This document shows positions 57,592 through 64,000 of a stretch of DNA of 64,000 nucleotides, piece by piece. The translations under genes were made by a program, and so were the position numbers. The stretch is from contig JBFWVZ010000004.1 of assembly GCA_050246475.1 (NCBI GenBank), forward strand, positions 62,001 through 126,000. The letters are read 5' to 3'. The DNA comes from CADEEL01 sp050246475. Lineage in GTDB: Bacteria; Pseudomonadota; Alphaproteobacteria; Caulobacterales; Aquidulcibacteraceae. The notes under the pieces are model-generated. The model was not told the origin of the DNA. It saw nothing but the letters and a program-made list of their open reading frames with translations, and did not search any database. Every line of letters starts with the position of its first letter. Position 1 is the stretch's first letter.

Positions 57592-58057
57592 TCTCCGCCA
57601 TTTCCGGCGGCGGCTCTTCGAAGTCAGGCAACGCGTTTCCCGTCTCCAGCAACGATTTCAAACTGGCCAGCAATTCCGGCCAGCCTTGCGAGACGCCGTC
57701 GATGAGTTTCGAATCCGCGATCGGCATTTCATGCACGAGCGTGAGCTTCACGACTTCGCCCTTTTGCTCGATCGTGTAGCTCATCCGCGAGTCGCCCTCC
57801 GCGGCCATCTCCGGCATGAATTCGTTGCGCCACTTGAGCACGAGCTTCTTGTAGAGATCGATCTCCAGCACCTCGCCGCTGTCGGCGATCTTGCCGTTGG
57901 CGAACGTGATGTTCCAGGATGAGCCCTTCGTCCAATCGCTCACCTGATGCGTGCCGCCCCAATACTGGCGCGTGAATTCAGGCTCGGTCAGCGCGCGCCA
58001 GAGTCTCTCCGGCGTGCTGCGGATGTACGTCACATAGACGAAGCGCGATTGTCCCAT
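57572..58057 (-). CDS. SRPBCC (AHSA1-like) protein 2
   Basis: A 161-residue ligand-binding fold. It has FVYVTYIRSTPERLWRALTEPEFTRQYWGGTHQVSDWTKGS, DSGEVLEIDLYKKLVLKW and WPELLASLKSLLETGNAL. It is paralogous to the next gene and third in the ArsR-led operon (3-base spacing). ArsR-AHSA1 pairs usually handle a small hydrophobic ligand, but the ligand is unknown. Confidence 0.86.
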   Translation of the reverse strand: MGQSRFVYVTYIRSTPERLWRALTEPEFTRQYWGGTHQVSDWTKGSSWNITFANGKIADSGEVLEIDLYKKLVLKWRNEFMPEMAAEGDSRMSYTIEQKGEVVKLTLVHEMPIADSKLIDGVSQGWPELLASLKSLLETGNALPDFEEPPPEMAEIIRAGS

Positions 58058-58060
58058 GGC

Positions 58061-58537
58061 TCAGGCCTTCTTCTCGGCGTCGCGCCGCGCCCATTGCGCG
58101 AGATCGAGTTCACGCCCGGTCTCGAGCGCGCTCTTCAGCCCCGAAAGAATGGCCGGCCAGCCGTTCGAAATGCCCGTCTTCACCTTCGAGTTCTTCACGA
58201 ACCCGCCATGGATCACGGTGAGCTTGGTGGCCTCGCCGTCTTCGGCGAGTTCGTAGGTCACGCGCGTCTCGCCTTCGTCGTGCTGCGGGCCGGGCCCTTC
58301 GACATGGAACGTGTAAACGAGGCGCGCCGGCGGCTGGCTCTCCACGATCTTCCCGCGCACATCGACGTTGCCGTTGCGGCGGAACGTGAGCGCGCTGCCC
58401 GGCTTGAAATCGGTTTCGTGGGTCGTGCCGGCCCACCAGGCGCGCTCAGCGCGGCCGGTGAGCGCGGCCCAAACCTTTTCGCGGCTCGCGCGGATGTAGG
58501 TGACGTACACGAAATCGGGATCGCCTTCGGCGCGCAT
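58061..58537 (-). CDS. SRPBCC (AHSA1-like) protein 1
   Basis: A 158-residue protein. FVYVTYIRASREKVWAALTGRAERAWWAGTTHETDFKPGS parallels its neighbour; later come LVYTFHVEGPGPQHDEGETRVTYEL and WPAILSGLKSALETG. It lies 3 bases after the ArsR gene, so it is co-transcribed. Tandem AHSA1 copies suggest hetero-dimer or duplicated ligand range. Confidence 0.86.
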   Translation of the reverse strand: MRAEGDPDFVYVTYIRASREKVWAALTGRAERAWWAGTTHETDFKPGSALTFRRNGNVDVRGKIVESQPPARLVYTFHVEGPGPQHDEGETRVTYELAEDGEATKLTVIHGGFVKNSKVKTGISNGWPAILSGLKSALETGRELDLAQWARRDAEKKA

Positions 58538-58540
58538 GAT

Positions 58541-58855
58541 CTATTCCTCTTCCAGATTGCGTTTGAGATCGGCGAGCGCCTTGACGCGCCCGCGTTCGTA
58601 TTTGCCGATCCAGCGCTCGGCGATTTCGTTGATCGGCACGGGATTGAGGTAGTGCAGCTTCTCGCGCCCGCGCTTAACGGTCGCGATGAGGTTCGCGTCC
58701 TCCAAGATCGCCAGATGCTTCGACACCGCCTGGCGGCTCATCTCCCATCCTCCGCACAGATCGCCGAGCGTCTGCCCGTTGCGCTTGAACAAGCGGTCGA
58801 GCAGCACACGCCGCGTCGGATCCGCGAGCGCCTTGAACACGAGGTCCATGCTCAT
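58541..58855 (-). CDS. ArsR family transcriptional regulator
   Basis: A 104-residue winged-helix repressor. It has MDLVFKALADPTRRVLLDRLFKRNGQTLGDLCGGWEMSRQAVSKHLAILEDANLIATVKRGREKLHYLN, in three blocks, with the SRQAVSKHLAIL recognition helix. The Cys of the metal type (CVC) is missing, so it senses something other than arsenite. The promoter at 58862-58891 places the transcript start at or within a base or two of the ATG at 58855, so the mRNA is probably leaderless. It leads the operon with two AHSA1 genes. Confidence 0.9.
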   Translation of the reverse strand: MSMDLVFKALADPTRRVLLDRLFKRNGQTLGDLCGGWEMSRQAVSKHLAILEDANLIATVKRGREKLHYLNPVPINEIAERWIGKYERGRVKALADLKRNLEEE

Positions 58856-58861
58856 GGCTGC

Positions 58862-58891
58862 AATATAGGCAACCAATCAGTTGCATGTCAA
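58862..58891 (-). promoter_or_regulatory. strong promoter and ArsR operator
   Basis: On the minus strand TTGACA (58891-58886), 18-bp spacer, TATATT (58867-58862). The spacer contains the dyad GCAAC-N6-GTTGC (58869-58884), a good ArsR-type operator covering the promoter. Confidence 0.8.
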
Positions 58892-58933
58892 GCTGCATCC
58901 GCAAGGCATCGCGGTCTTCGTCGTTTTTTGAAA

Positions 58934-59476
58934 CTAGAGACGCGGCAGCATGCGCACCGCGATGAGGCGGTCGCGCAAGCGCGGAACCCAATGGGCGGCG
59001 AAATCCTGCAGCGCGGTGTCCTCGCCGCTCGCCGCGTACATCTCGAACGCGGCGAGTTCGTTCATTGTGATGAGCGTCTGCTGCGCCGCGTAGATCGACT
59101 CGAATTCCTCATCGGGGGCGGCGCGCAATTGATTGATGAGGCCTTGGTGATTGTCGTCGAGCGTGACGGCGGCGACGTCGAGCCCGATCCGTTCGGCAAG
59201 GGCGTCCATCTCGAGCGCACGCGCTTCGTGCTCGCGCGCCATCGTCTCCGCGTGGGCGCGCAGCGTCGGGCGCAGTTCGCGCGCGAGCGCCAGGGCGCTT
59301 GCTTGCGCTTGGAAGGCGTTGGAGATCGCGGCATGGCGGAGGAATTCCTGCGCGGGCGTTTCAGCGCGAGGGGCAGGGGCGGGCGCGGCGGCGACAGGGC
59401 GCTCTTGGCTTTGTTCGCCGCAGCCGCCCGCAAGCGCGGCAAGGAGCAATGCTGCGGTCAGGGCCGTTCGCGTCAT
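58934..59476 (-). CDS. DUF4142 lipoprotein (copy 2)
   Basis: A 180-residue envelope protein with lipobox A-G-G-C at about residues 16-19. The DUF4142 ferritin-like helical domain has EFLRHAAISNAFQAQASALALAREL, MAREHEARALEMDALAERIG, TLDDNHQGLINQL and AAPDEEFESIYAAQQTLITMNEL. ATG 59476 parallels the start of its paralogue (MTR...). It directly follows that paralogue with a 13-base gap, forming a tandem duplicate operon. Confidence 0.8.
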   Translation of the reverse strand: MTRTALTAALLLAALAGGCGEQSQERPVAAAPAPAPRAETPAQEFLRHAAISNAFQAQASALALARELRPTLRAHAETMAREHEARALEMDALAERIGLDVAAVTLDDNHQGLINQLRAAPDEEFESIYAAQQTLITMNELAAFEMYAASGEDTALQDFAAHWVPRLRDRLIAVRMLPRL

Positions 59477-59489
59477 CCCCATGGGGCCC

Positions 59490-60023
59490 TTATTGCCGGG
59501 GAATTGCGCGCGCGGCTTCTAAATTCTGCCGCAGCCGCGCCAGGCGCGCCTGGGCCCAGGTTTTGAGCGGCCCATCCGGCGCTTGTGCGAGATAGCCTTC
59601 GTAGGCGGCGATGATCTGCTGATGCAGCAGCACCTGCTGGGAGGCGTAGATCACGTCGAACTCGGCCGGCGGCGCCTCCTCCATCATGTCGATGTAGGTC
59701 TGGTGGTTTTCGTCGAGCGTCGCGGCGGGCGCCGCCAGGCGCGCGGACGCCGCGATCTGCGCGAGTTCGCTTTGGCTGGCGGCGTGCTCGCGCTCCATCA
59801 GCTGCGCGAACGCGCGCGCGCGCTCGGAGCCCGCTTGCGCGACGGCCACGCGTGAAGCCGCGAGCTGATAGGCGTCGTTCTGCGCCGCGGCGCGGATGAA
59901 CGCGCTCTCCGGCGCCTCAACCGGCGCGCTGGCGGCGGAGGCGTCAGGCGGTGAAGGCGCCTGGCCGCACGCGGAGAGAAAAGCCAAGGCCGCCGCGGCG
60001 ATTGCGGCGCGCACGCGCGTCAT
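59490..60023 (-). CDS. DUF4142 lipoprotein (copy 1)
   Basis: A 177-residue protein with lipobox L-S-A-C at residues 16-19, an Ala/Pro linker, then the DUF4142 domain: AFIRAAAQNDAYQLAASRVAVAQ, LMEREHAASQSELAQIA, TLDENHQTYIDMMEEAP and EFDVIYASQQVLLHQQIIAAYEGYL. The helical pattern and pairing with a second copy are as in other envelope stress DUF4142 proteins. It is co-transcribed with copy 2. Confidence 0.82.
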   Translation of the reverse strand: MTRVRAAIAAAALAFLSACGQAPSPPDASAASAPVEAPESAFIRAAAQNDAYQLAASRVAVAQAGSERARAFAQLMEREHAASQSELAQIAASARLAAPAATLDENHQTYIDMMEEAPPAEFDVIYASQQVLLHQQIIAAYEGYLAQAPDGPLKTWAQARLARLRQNLEAARAIPRQ

Positions 60024-60160
60024 GTGTGAGTCCCCAGGAGAGCGCCCACGCGTGCGCGTGCGAAGGCGCGCTGTCAATTCCGCGCGCGGGCGGCGATGCG
60101 TCGCGTGCGGAACAAGCCGCGCACGCGCCCGTTGCGAAGTGCGGAAGGAGGGCCCTTCAA

Positions 60161-60664
60161 ATGGCTCAAAGCGCACAAAACATGAGCAATTCCGAAGCAT
60201 CCGGCCGCGTCTGGGATCTCGTGGAGAAGTTCAAAACCTGCATGTTCGCCACCTCCACGGGCGAGATGATCCACGCACGCCCAATGGCGCCCGTCGCGCG
60301 GCGCAACGAGAACGCGATCTATTTCCTGACCGACGTCCGCGGCCGCAAGGACGATGAGATCGAGGCCCGTTCGCCCGTCTGCCTCACCTTCGCCGATCAC
60401 GGCGCCAACACCTTCATCTGTATTTCAGGCGAGGCTTTGGTGCGCGATGACCGCCCGCTGATCCGCGATCTCTGGTCGATGGCCGCGCAGGCGTGGTGGG
60501 AAAACGCCGACGATCCCAACATCCGCGTGGTCGAAGTCATCCCCAGGCACGCCGAATATTGGGACGGCCCCAACAGTCTCGTCAGCTCGGTCGTTCTGGC
60601 GACAGCGGCGATGACGGGCGGCGAGCCCGATCTGGGCGAGCATCGCAAGGTCGATCTGCAATAG
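60161..60664 (+). CDS. pyridoxamine-5'-phosphate-oxidase-like (general stress protein 26) protein
   Basis: A 167-residue split-barrel flavin-binding fold. It has VWDLVEKFKTCMFATSTGEMIHARPMAPVARRNENAIYFLTD, in two parts, DEIEARSPVCLTFADHG, FICISGEALVRDD and YWDGPNSLV. This is the GSP26 branch rather than PdxH. GAAGGAGGG precedes ATG 60161 by about 10 bases. A strong hairpin follows the stop. Confidence 0.87.
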   Translation: MAQSAQNMSNSEASGRVWDLVEKFKTCMFATSTGEMIHARPMAPVARRNENAIYFLTDVRGRKDDEIEARSPVCLTFADHGANTFICISGEALVRDDRPLIRDLWSMAAQAWWENADDPNIRVVEVIPRHAEYWDGPNSLVSSVVLATAAMTGGEPDLGEHRKVDLQ

Positions 60665-60678
60665 GGCGGCGAACAGAA

Positions 60679-60708
60679 AGCGGCCGCCGGATCGCTCCGG
60701 CGGCCGCT
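60679..60708. terminator. bidirectional hairpin terminator
   Basis: AGCGGCCGCCGGA-TCGC-TCCGGCGGCCGCT, a perfect 13-bp stem with a 4-base loop between the convergent PNP-oxidase-like and CsbD-like genes. Confidence 0.85.
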
Positions 60709-60733
60709 CGTCCGTCTTTGAAGACCCTGCGCG

Positions 60734-60919
60734 CTAGCGCTTGTCTTGCGCGTCGCGGATGGCGTCCTTGACGCCGCCCGCAGCGTTCTGCACCGCGCCT
60801 TCGGCTTTCTTGGCGGCGCCTTCGGCCTGCATCTTCTTGTCGCCGATGATCTTGCCGGCGGCTTCCTGGGCCTTGCCGGCGGCCTGCTTGCCGGCGCCTT
60901 CAACCCGGTCCTTATCCAT
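60734..60919 (-). CDS. CsbD-family small stress protein
   Basis: A 61-residue protein starting MDKDRVEGAGKQAAGKAQEAAGKI, with repeated G-K/A-A-x-x-A-A and x-A-E-G-A-A-K-K-A-E-G pieces, the CsbD signature of sigma-B-type stress proteins. It is highly charged and Ala/Gly-rich. ATG 60919 is preceded by GGGAGATGTCAC, giving a good ribosome site. It lies convergent to the PNP-oxidase-like gene. Confidence 0.85.
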   Translation of the reverse strand: MDKDRVEGAGKQAAGKAQEAAGKIIGDKKMQAEGAAKKAEGAVQNAAGGVKDAIRDAQDKR

Positions 60920-61016
60920 GTGACATCTCCCTTGCTCAAAAAATGGGACGGCGAAACGATGCGCGTCACCGGCTCGGTTCGACACGGAGCGCGGCGGCGC
61001 TTAAAGCCTCGCCTTC

Positions 61017-61463
61017 ATGAATGAGAACGCGCCGAGCGCCGGGCAGTTCCTGGGGCGCATCCACATCCTGCCCGTGCGCATCTATTACGAGGACACGGAT
61101 TTCACCGGCCTTGTCTATCACGCCAATTATTTGCGCTATTTCGAGCGCGGGCGCTCCGATTTCATGCGCGCCGCGGGCGTGGCGCATTCGGATTTGCTGG
61201 CGCTGCCGGAGCCGCTCGGTCTGACGATCAACAAGATGGAGATCGACTTCCTGAGACCGGCGCGCATCGACGACGCGCTGACGGTGCGCACCGCCTACGA
61301 TGCGATCCGCGGCCCGCGCTTTTTCATCACGCAGGAAATCCGGAGGGGCGAGGAAGAGATCGCGCGCGCCCAGGTCCAGGCCTGTTGCATTTCGATGACG
61401 GGAAAGCCCCGGCGCCCCCCGGCCATGCTTTCCGAGAAATTAACGCAGTATTTCCAGCCCTGA
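61017..61463 (+). CDS. ybgC: tol-pal-associated acyl-CoA thioesterase YbgC
   Basis: A 148-residue hot-dog-fold thioesterase. The catalytic Asp and His region is RIYYEDTDFTGLVYHANYLRYFERGRSDFMRAAG. It has LGLTINKMEIDFLRPARIDDAL and a C-terminal ITQEIRRGEEEIARAQVQACCIS. It is the first gene of the tol operon and lies 98 bases before tolQ. Confidence 0.93.
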   Translation: MNENAPSAGQFLGRIHILPVRIYYEDTDFTGLVYHANYLRYFERGRSDFMRAAGVAHSDLLALPEPLGLTINKMEIDFLRPARIDDALTVRTAYDAIRGPRFFITQEIRRGEEEIARAQVQACCISMTGKPRRPPAMLSEKLTQYFQP

Positions 61464-61561
61464 GGTCCACTCTTTTGACAAACTCCTCCCGCTAAAGCCC
61501 TCGATCGGCTTTCTCGGGCGGGGGCGCGGCGGAAGGGGCCGCTGCGGAGCTTAGAAACAAC

Positions 61562-62266
61562 ATGGAAAATGAAGCGCCGGGCATCGCCCAGGACATCACG
61601 ATCTGGGCCCTCTTCTTGGAGGCCGATCCGGTCGTCAAAGTCGTGATGCTCATTCTCGTTGTCGCCTCGCTTTGGACCTGGGCGATCGCGGTCGATAAGT
61701 GGATGGGCTTCGGCGAGATCGAAGGCAAAGCCCGCCAATTCGAGAAGGTGTTCTGGTCGGGCCAGTCGCTTGAGGAATTGGACGATCGCTATTCCGATCG
61801 GCCGCGCGATGCGCTGGCGCGCGTGTTCGCTGCCGGAGCGCGCGAGTGGCGCGACCTGCGGCGCGGCGTGCAGCTCTCCGCGCACGGCGCAACGCTGATG
61901 ATCGAGCGCGTCGATCGCCTCATGCAGGCGCAGATCGCGCGCGAGCTCGAGCGCGCGGGGCGCGGGTTCGGCGTGCTCGCCAGCGTCGGTGCGGCGGCGC
62001 CCTTCATCGGCCTCTTCGGCACGGTGTGGGGGATCATGAACGCCTTCACCAACATCGCGAACCAACAGCAGACGAACCTCGCCGTCGTCGCGCCGGGGAT
62101 CGCGGAAGCGCTCTTCGCCACCGCGCTCGGCCTCGTCGCCGCCATTCCCGCCGTCATCTTCTACAACAAGTTCACCGGCGATTTGGATCGCCTAGCCGAT
62201 CGCCTCGAAGGCTTCTCCGACGAAGTCTCCGCGCGACTCTCACGTCGCCTCGGCGAGCGCGTCTGA
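61562..62266 (+). CDS. tolQ: Tol-Pal system proton channel protein TolQ
   Basis: A 234-residue inner-membrane protein with three helices at about 20-45, 135-160 and 172-195. It has GFGVLASVGAAAPFIGLFGTVWGIMNAF and VAPGIAEALFATALGLVAAIPAVIFYN, the ExbB/TolQ signature. With TolR it uses the proton gradient to move TolA. Its stop overlaps the tolR start (TGATG). Confidence 0.95.
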   Translation: MENEAPGIAQDITIWALFLEADPVVKVVMLILVVASLWTWAIAVDKWMGFGEIEGKARQFEKVFWSGQSLEELDDRYSDRPRDALARVFAAGAREWRDLRRGVQLSAHGATLMIERVDRLMQAQIARELERAGRGFGVLASVGAAAPFIGLFGTVWGIMNAFTNIANQQQTNLAVVAPGIAEALFATALGLVAAIPAVIFYNKFTGDLDRLADRLEGFSDEVSARLSRRLGERV

Positions 62267-62736
62267 TGCCCGGCGCCCAGCAGACCGGCCGGCGCATGCG
62301 CCGCGCCCATGGGCGCAAGTCCCGCAATGCGACGATCAACGTCACGCCGTTCGTGGATGTGATGCTCGTGTTGCTCATCGTCTTCATGGTGACGGCGCCT
62401 TTGCTCACGGTCGGGGTGCCCGTGGAGCTTCCGCGCACCGACGCGCGTCAGCTCGCGCCGGAAACCGAGCCGCTTACTGTCACCATTCGAGCGGACGGAC
62501 AGATTTTCGTGCAGGAGACGCAAGTCGCGAAGGAGCAATTGCTCGCGCAGCTCTCCGCCATCGCGCGCGAAGGCTATGAGCGGCGCATCTTCATCCGCGC
62601 CGATGAAACCGCGCCTTATGGGACGGTCGCGGAGATCATGGCGATGATGAGCGCGGCCGGGTATCGCAATCTCGGCCTCGTCACCGATCCGCTGCACGCG
62701 CCGCGGACGTCGCCAGAGCGGCGAGCGCCGGATTAG
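62266..62736 (+). CDS. tolR: Tol-Pal system protein TolR
   Basis: A 156-residue protein. The N-terminal membrane helix follows ATINVTPFVDVMLVLLIVFMVTAPLLTVG, with the proton-carrying Asp in VTPFVDVML. The periplasmic ExbD/TolR domain has VELPRTDARQ, VTIRADGQIFVQE and AMMSAAGYRNLGLVTDP. ATG 62266 overlaps the tolQ stop; tolA begins 10 bases after its stop. Confidence 0.94.
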   Translation: MPGAQQTGRRMRRAHGRKSRNATINVTPFVDVMLVLLIVFMVTAPLLTVGVPVELPRTDARQLAPETEPLTVTIRADGQIFVQETQVAKEQLLAQLSAIAREGYERRIFIRADETAPYGTVAEIMAMMSAAGYRNLGLVTDPLHAPRTSPERRAPD

Positions 62737-62746
62737 GGGGCCCAGG

Positions 62747-63505
62747 ATGCGCCCCGTCTTCAGCTGGTCGCTCTCTTCCATCCTGCACGCGCTGGCGGCC
62801 GCCTTCGTCTTCTTCGGGCTGCCGTTCGTGGGCGAAACGCGCGAGAGCGCGCCCGTCAATGTCGTGCCCGTCGAGATCACGACTCTGGCGGAGATGTCGG
62901 ACGTGCGCGCCATCGCGCCGGAGATCGAGGAGGAAGAGACCGCGCCGCTGGAGGAAGAGAGCCAGCCGGAGGTTCCCGATCCCGCGCCCGCGCCTTCGCC
63001 CGCGCCGCAGCAGCGGCGCCAGGAGCCGCGCCTCAACCTCGCGGAATTGCAGCAGGATTTGCTTGAGGATCGCTCAAAGCAGCGGGCCGATCGCACAACG
63101 CCGCGCCGTACGCAGGGCGATCGCGGCGAGCGCCCCCGCCCCGGCGCGGGGCTCTCGCAGGGCGAGGTCGTGGCGCTGCGCGACCGCTTCGCCGCGATGG
63201 CCACCGCGCATATCGAGCGGCACCGTTGCTGGCGCGCGCCCGTCGATGCGCCCGATCCAGAACGGCTGGCGGTGGTCGTGCGCGTCAATCTCGACCCGCG
63301 CGGGCGCGTGCAGGGCCGGCCCCAATTGGTCTCCCCCGCCACAATTCGCGGCGATCCGGAACTGCGCGTGGCCGTGGATCGCGCCATTCGCGCCGTATTG
63401 CAGTGCGATCCCTTCCCGTTCGCGGACGATAGCGTCGCCAGCCGGCACTACGATTTGTGGCGCGAGCTGGAGATCAATTTCGATCCGACTGAAATGGCCG
63501 GGTGA
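62747..63505 (+). CDS. tolA: TolA-like protein (short)
   Basis: A 252-residue protein with an N-terminal membrane helix (FSWSLSSILHALAAAFVFFGLPF), a Glu/Pro-rich linker (EEEETAPLEEESQPEVPDPAP), and a C-terminal TolA/TonB_C-type domain with RFAAMATAHIERHRCWRAPVD, VVVRVNLDPRGRVQGRP and RAIRAVLQCDPFPF. It connects TolQR to Pal and TolB across the periplasm. The helical middle is shorter than in E. coli TolA, as in many alphaproteobacteria. Confidence 0.9.
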   Translation: MRPVFSWSLSSILHALAAAFVFFGLPFVGETRESAPVNVVPVEITTLAEMSDVRAIAPEIEEEETAPLEEESQPEVPDPAPAPSPAPQQRRQEPRLNLAELQQDLLEDRSKQRADRTTPRRTQGDRGERPRPGAGLSQGEVVALRDRFAAMATAHIERHRCWRAPVDAPDPERLAVVVRVNLDPRGRVQGRPQLVSPATIRGDPELRVAVDRAIRAVLQCDPFPFADDSVASRHYDLWRELEINFDPTEMAG

Positions 63506-63549
63506 GGCCGCGCACTTGAAGATTGAGCAAGACTGAGCGAGAGGCGCGT

Positions 63550-64000
63550 ATGATGTTCGGTTCCACCTTCGCCCGCCTGGCGCGCATGGCCGCCGCCGCT
63601 TTGGCCGCGCTTGCATTCGCCGGCGTTGCGCACGGCCAGCAAGAACCCGCCGCGCCTGACGCCGCGCGCGGGCCTCTGCGCGTGGACGTGACGCGCGGGC
63701 ATCTCGATCCGATGCCGATCGCGATCCCGGATTTCATCGGCGCTGATCAACGCGCCGCCGGCGTCGGGCGCGACATCGCGGGCGTCATCCGCGCCGATCT
63801 GGAGCGCTCGGGCCTCTTCCGTTCGGTCGATCCCGCGGCCTTCATCGAGCGCATCTCCGATGTAAACGTGCCGCCGCGCTTTGCCGATTGGAGCGTGCTG
63901 GGCGCACAAGCCCTCGTCGTGGGCCAAACCACCAATCTCCCCGACGGGCGCCTGCGCGTCGAATTCCGTTTGTGGGACGTGTTCCGCCAGGAAGCCGTGC
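63550..64000 (+). CDS. tolB: Tol-Pal system beta-propeller protein TolB, N-terminal part (cut by window edge)
   Basis: The first 150 codons. A signal peptide (AAAALAALAFAGVAHGQ) is followed by the TolB N-terminal domain: VDVTRGHLDPMPIAIPDF, VGRDIAGVIRADLERSGLFRSVDPAAFIE, RFADWSVLGAQALVVGQT and LRVEFRLWDVF. The beta propeller is beyond the window. An ATG at 63553 is an alternative start (ATGATG). Last visible gene of the ybgC-tolQRAB operon. Confidence 0.94.
   Translation, partial: MMFGSTFARLARMAAAALAALAFAGVAHGQQEPAAPDAARGPLRVDVTRGHLDPMPIAIPDFIGADQRAAGVGRDIAGVIRADLERSGLFRSVDPAAFIERISDVNVPPRFADWSVLGAQALVVGQTTNLPDGRLRVEFRLWDVFRQEAV

Noticed and set aside
57947..59566. 539-residue plus-strand open frame.
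   Set aside because: It runs antisense through the ArsR, AHSA1 and DUF4142 genes, which have clear homology. Long open frames opposite real genes arise from GC-rich third positions in this genome.

Overview
The window is one contiguous stretch of a GC-rich (roughly two-thirds G+C by eye) alphaproteobacterial chromosome. It most likely comes from the Caulobacterales, near Hyphomonadaceae. Pointers are a GapR (DUF2312) gene, a methionine synthase split into two genes, a lone motA, a complete ybgC-tolQRA-tolB start, zinc-independent L31 and L36 ribosomal proteins, and a 6S-like RNA in front of 5-formyl-THF cyclo-ligase. No rRNA, tRNA, IS element or CRISPR array was seen. Genes are densely packed, with many ATGA/GTGA translational overlaps and convergent pairs that interlock at their stop codons.

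Layout. 1-4.8 kb: methionine operon metF-metH1-(membrane ORF)-metH2. 4.9-6.5 kb: small secreted proteins and rpmE. 6.65-8.3 kb: a solitary retron with a reverse transcriptase of the long myxobacterial type, a predicted msr-msd RNA bounded by a 17/18-nt a1/a2 inverted repeat, and a matching 24-nt palindrome on each side. 8.3-25 kb: envelope and signalling genes (AsmA-like, ABC1 kinase, sigma-54 response regulator, GapR, rpmJ, histidine kinase, lytic transglycosylase, MFS pump, MotA). 25.2-33.9 kb: Thr-rich lipoprotein, MnmC, WecG-like protein, GPH transporter, aldo/keto reductase with divergent TetR, SuhB, ThiE, DUF805. 34-40.2 kb: DUF1801 pair, the glycolytic operon gap-...-pgk-fructose-bisphosphate aldolase, 6S RNA and formyl-THF cyclo-ligase. 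40.2-50.8 kb: yebC-ruvC, ruvA and ruvB, pulled apart by accessory genes. 50.8-60.9 kb: small regulators, stress and envelope proteins. 61-64 kb: the Tol operon, running off the window end.

The two most notable systems are the retron and a gene set between ruvC and ruvA. The latter has two Tat-exported proteins made almost wholly of Asp/Gly/Arg-rich repeats of about 20 residues, followed 15 nt later by a JmjC/cupin_4 Fe(II)-2-oxoglutarate oxygenase of the ribosomal-oxygenase type. Both repeat genes carry the same palindrome (TTGCGA-N5-TCGCAR) just before their start codons, resembling a Fur-type box. I infer an iron-linked modified-repeat-protein system; its function is not known to me.

Dispersed non-coding structure includes six copies of a C-rich/G-rich palindromic repeat (two head-to-head pairs), paired MerR operators, a 37-bp TetR-type operator, a promoter-operator that would make an ArsR mRNA leaderless, and several strong hairpin terminators.
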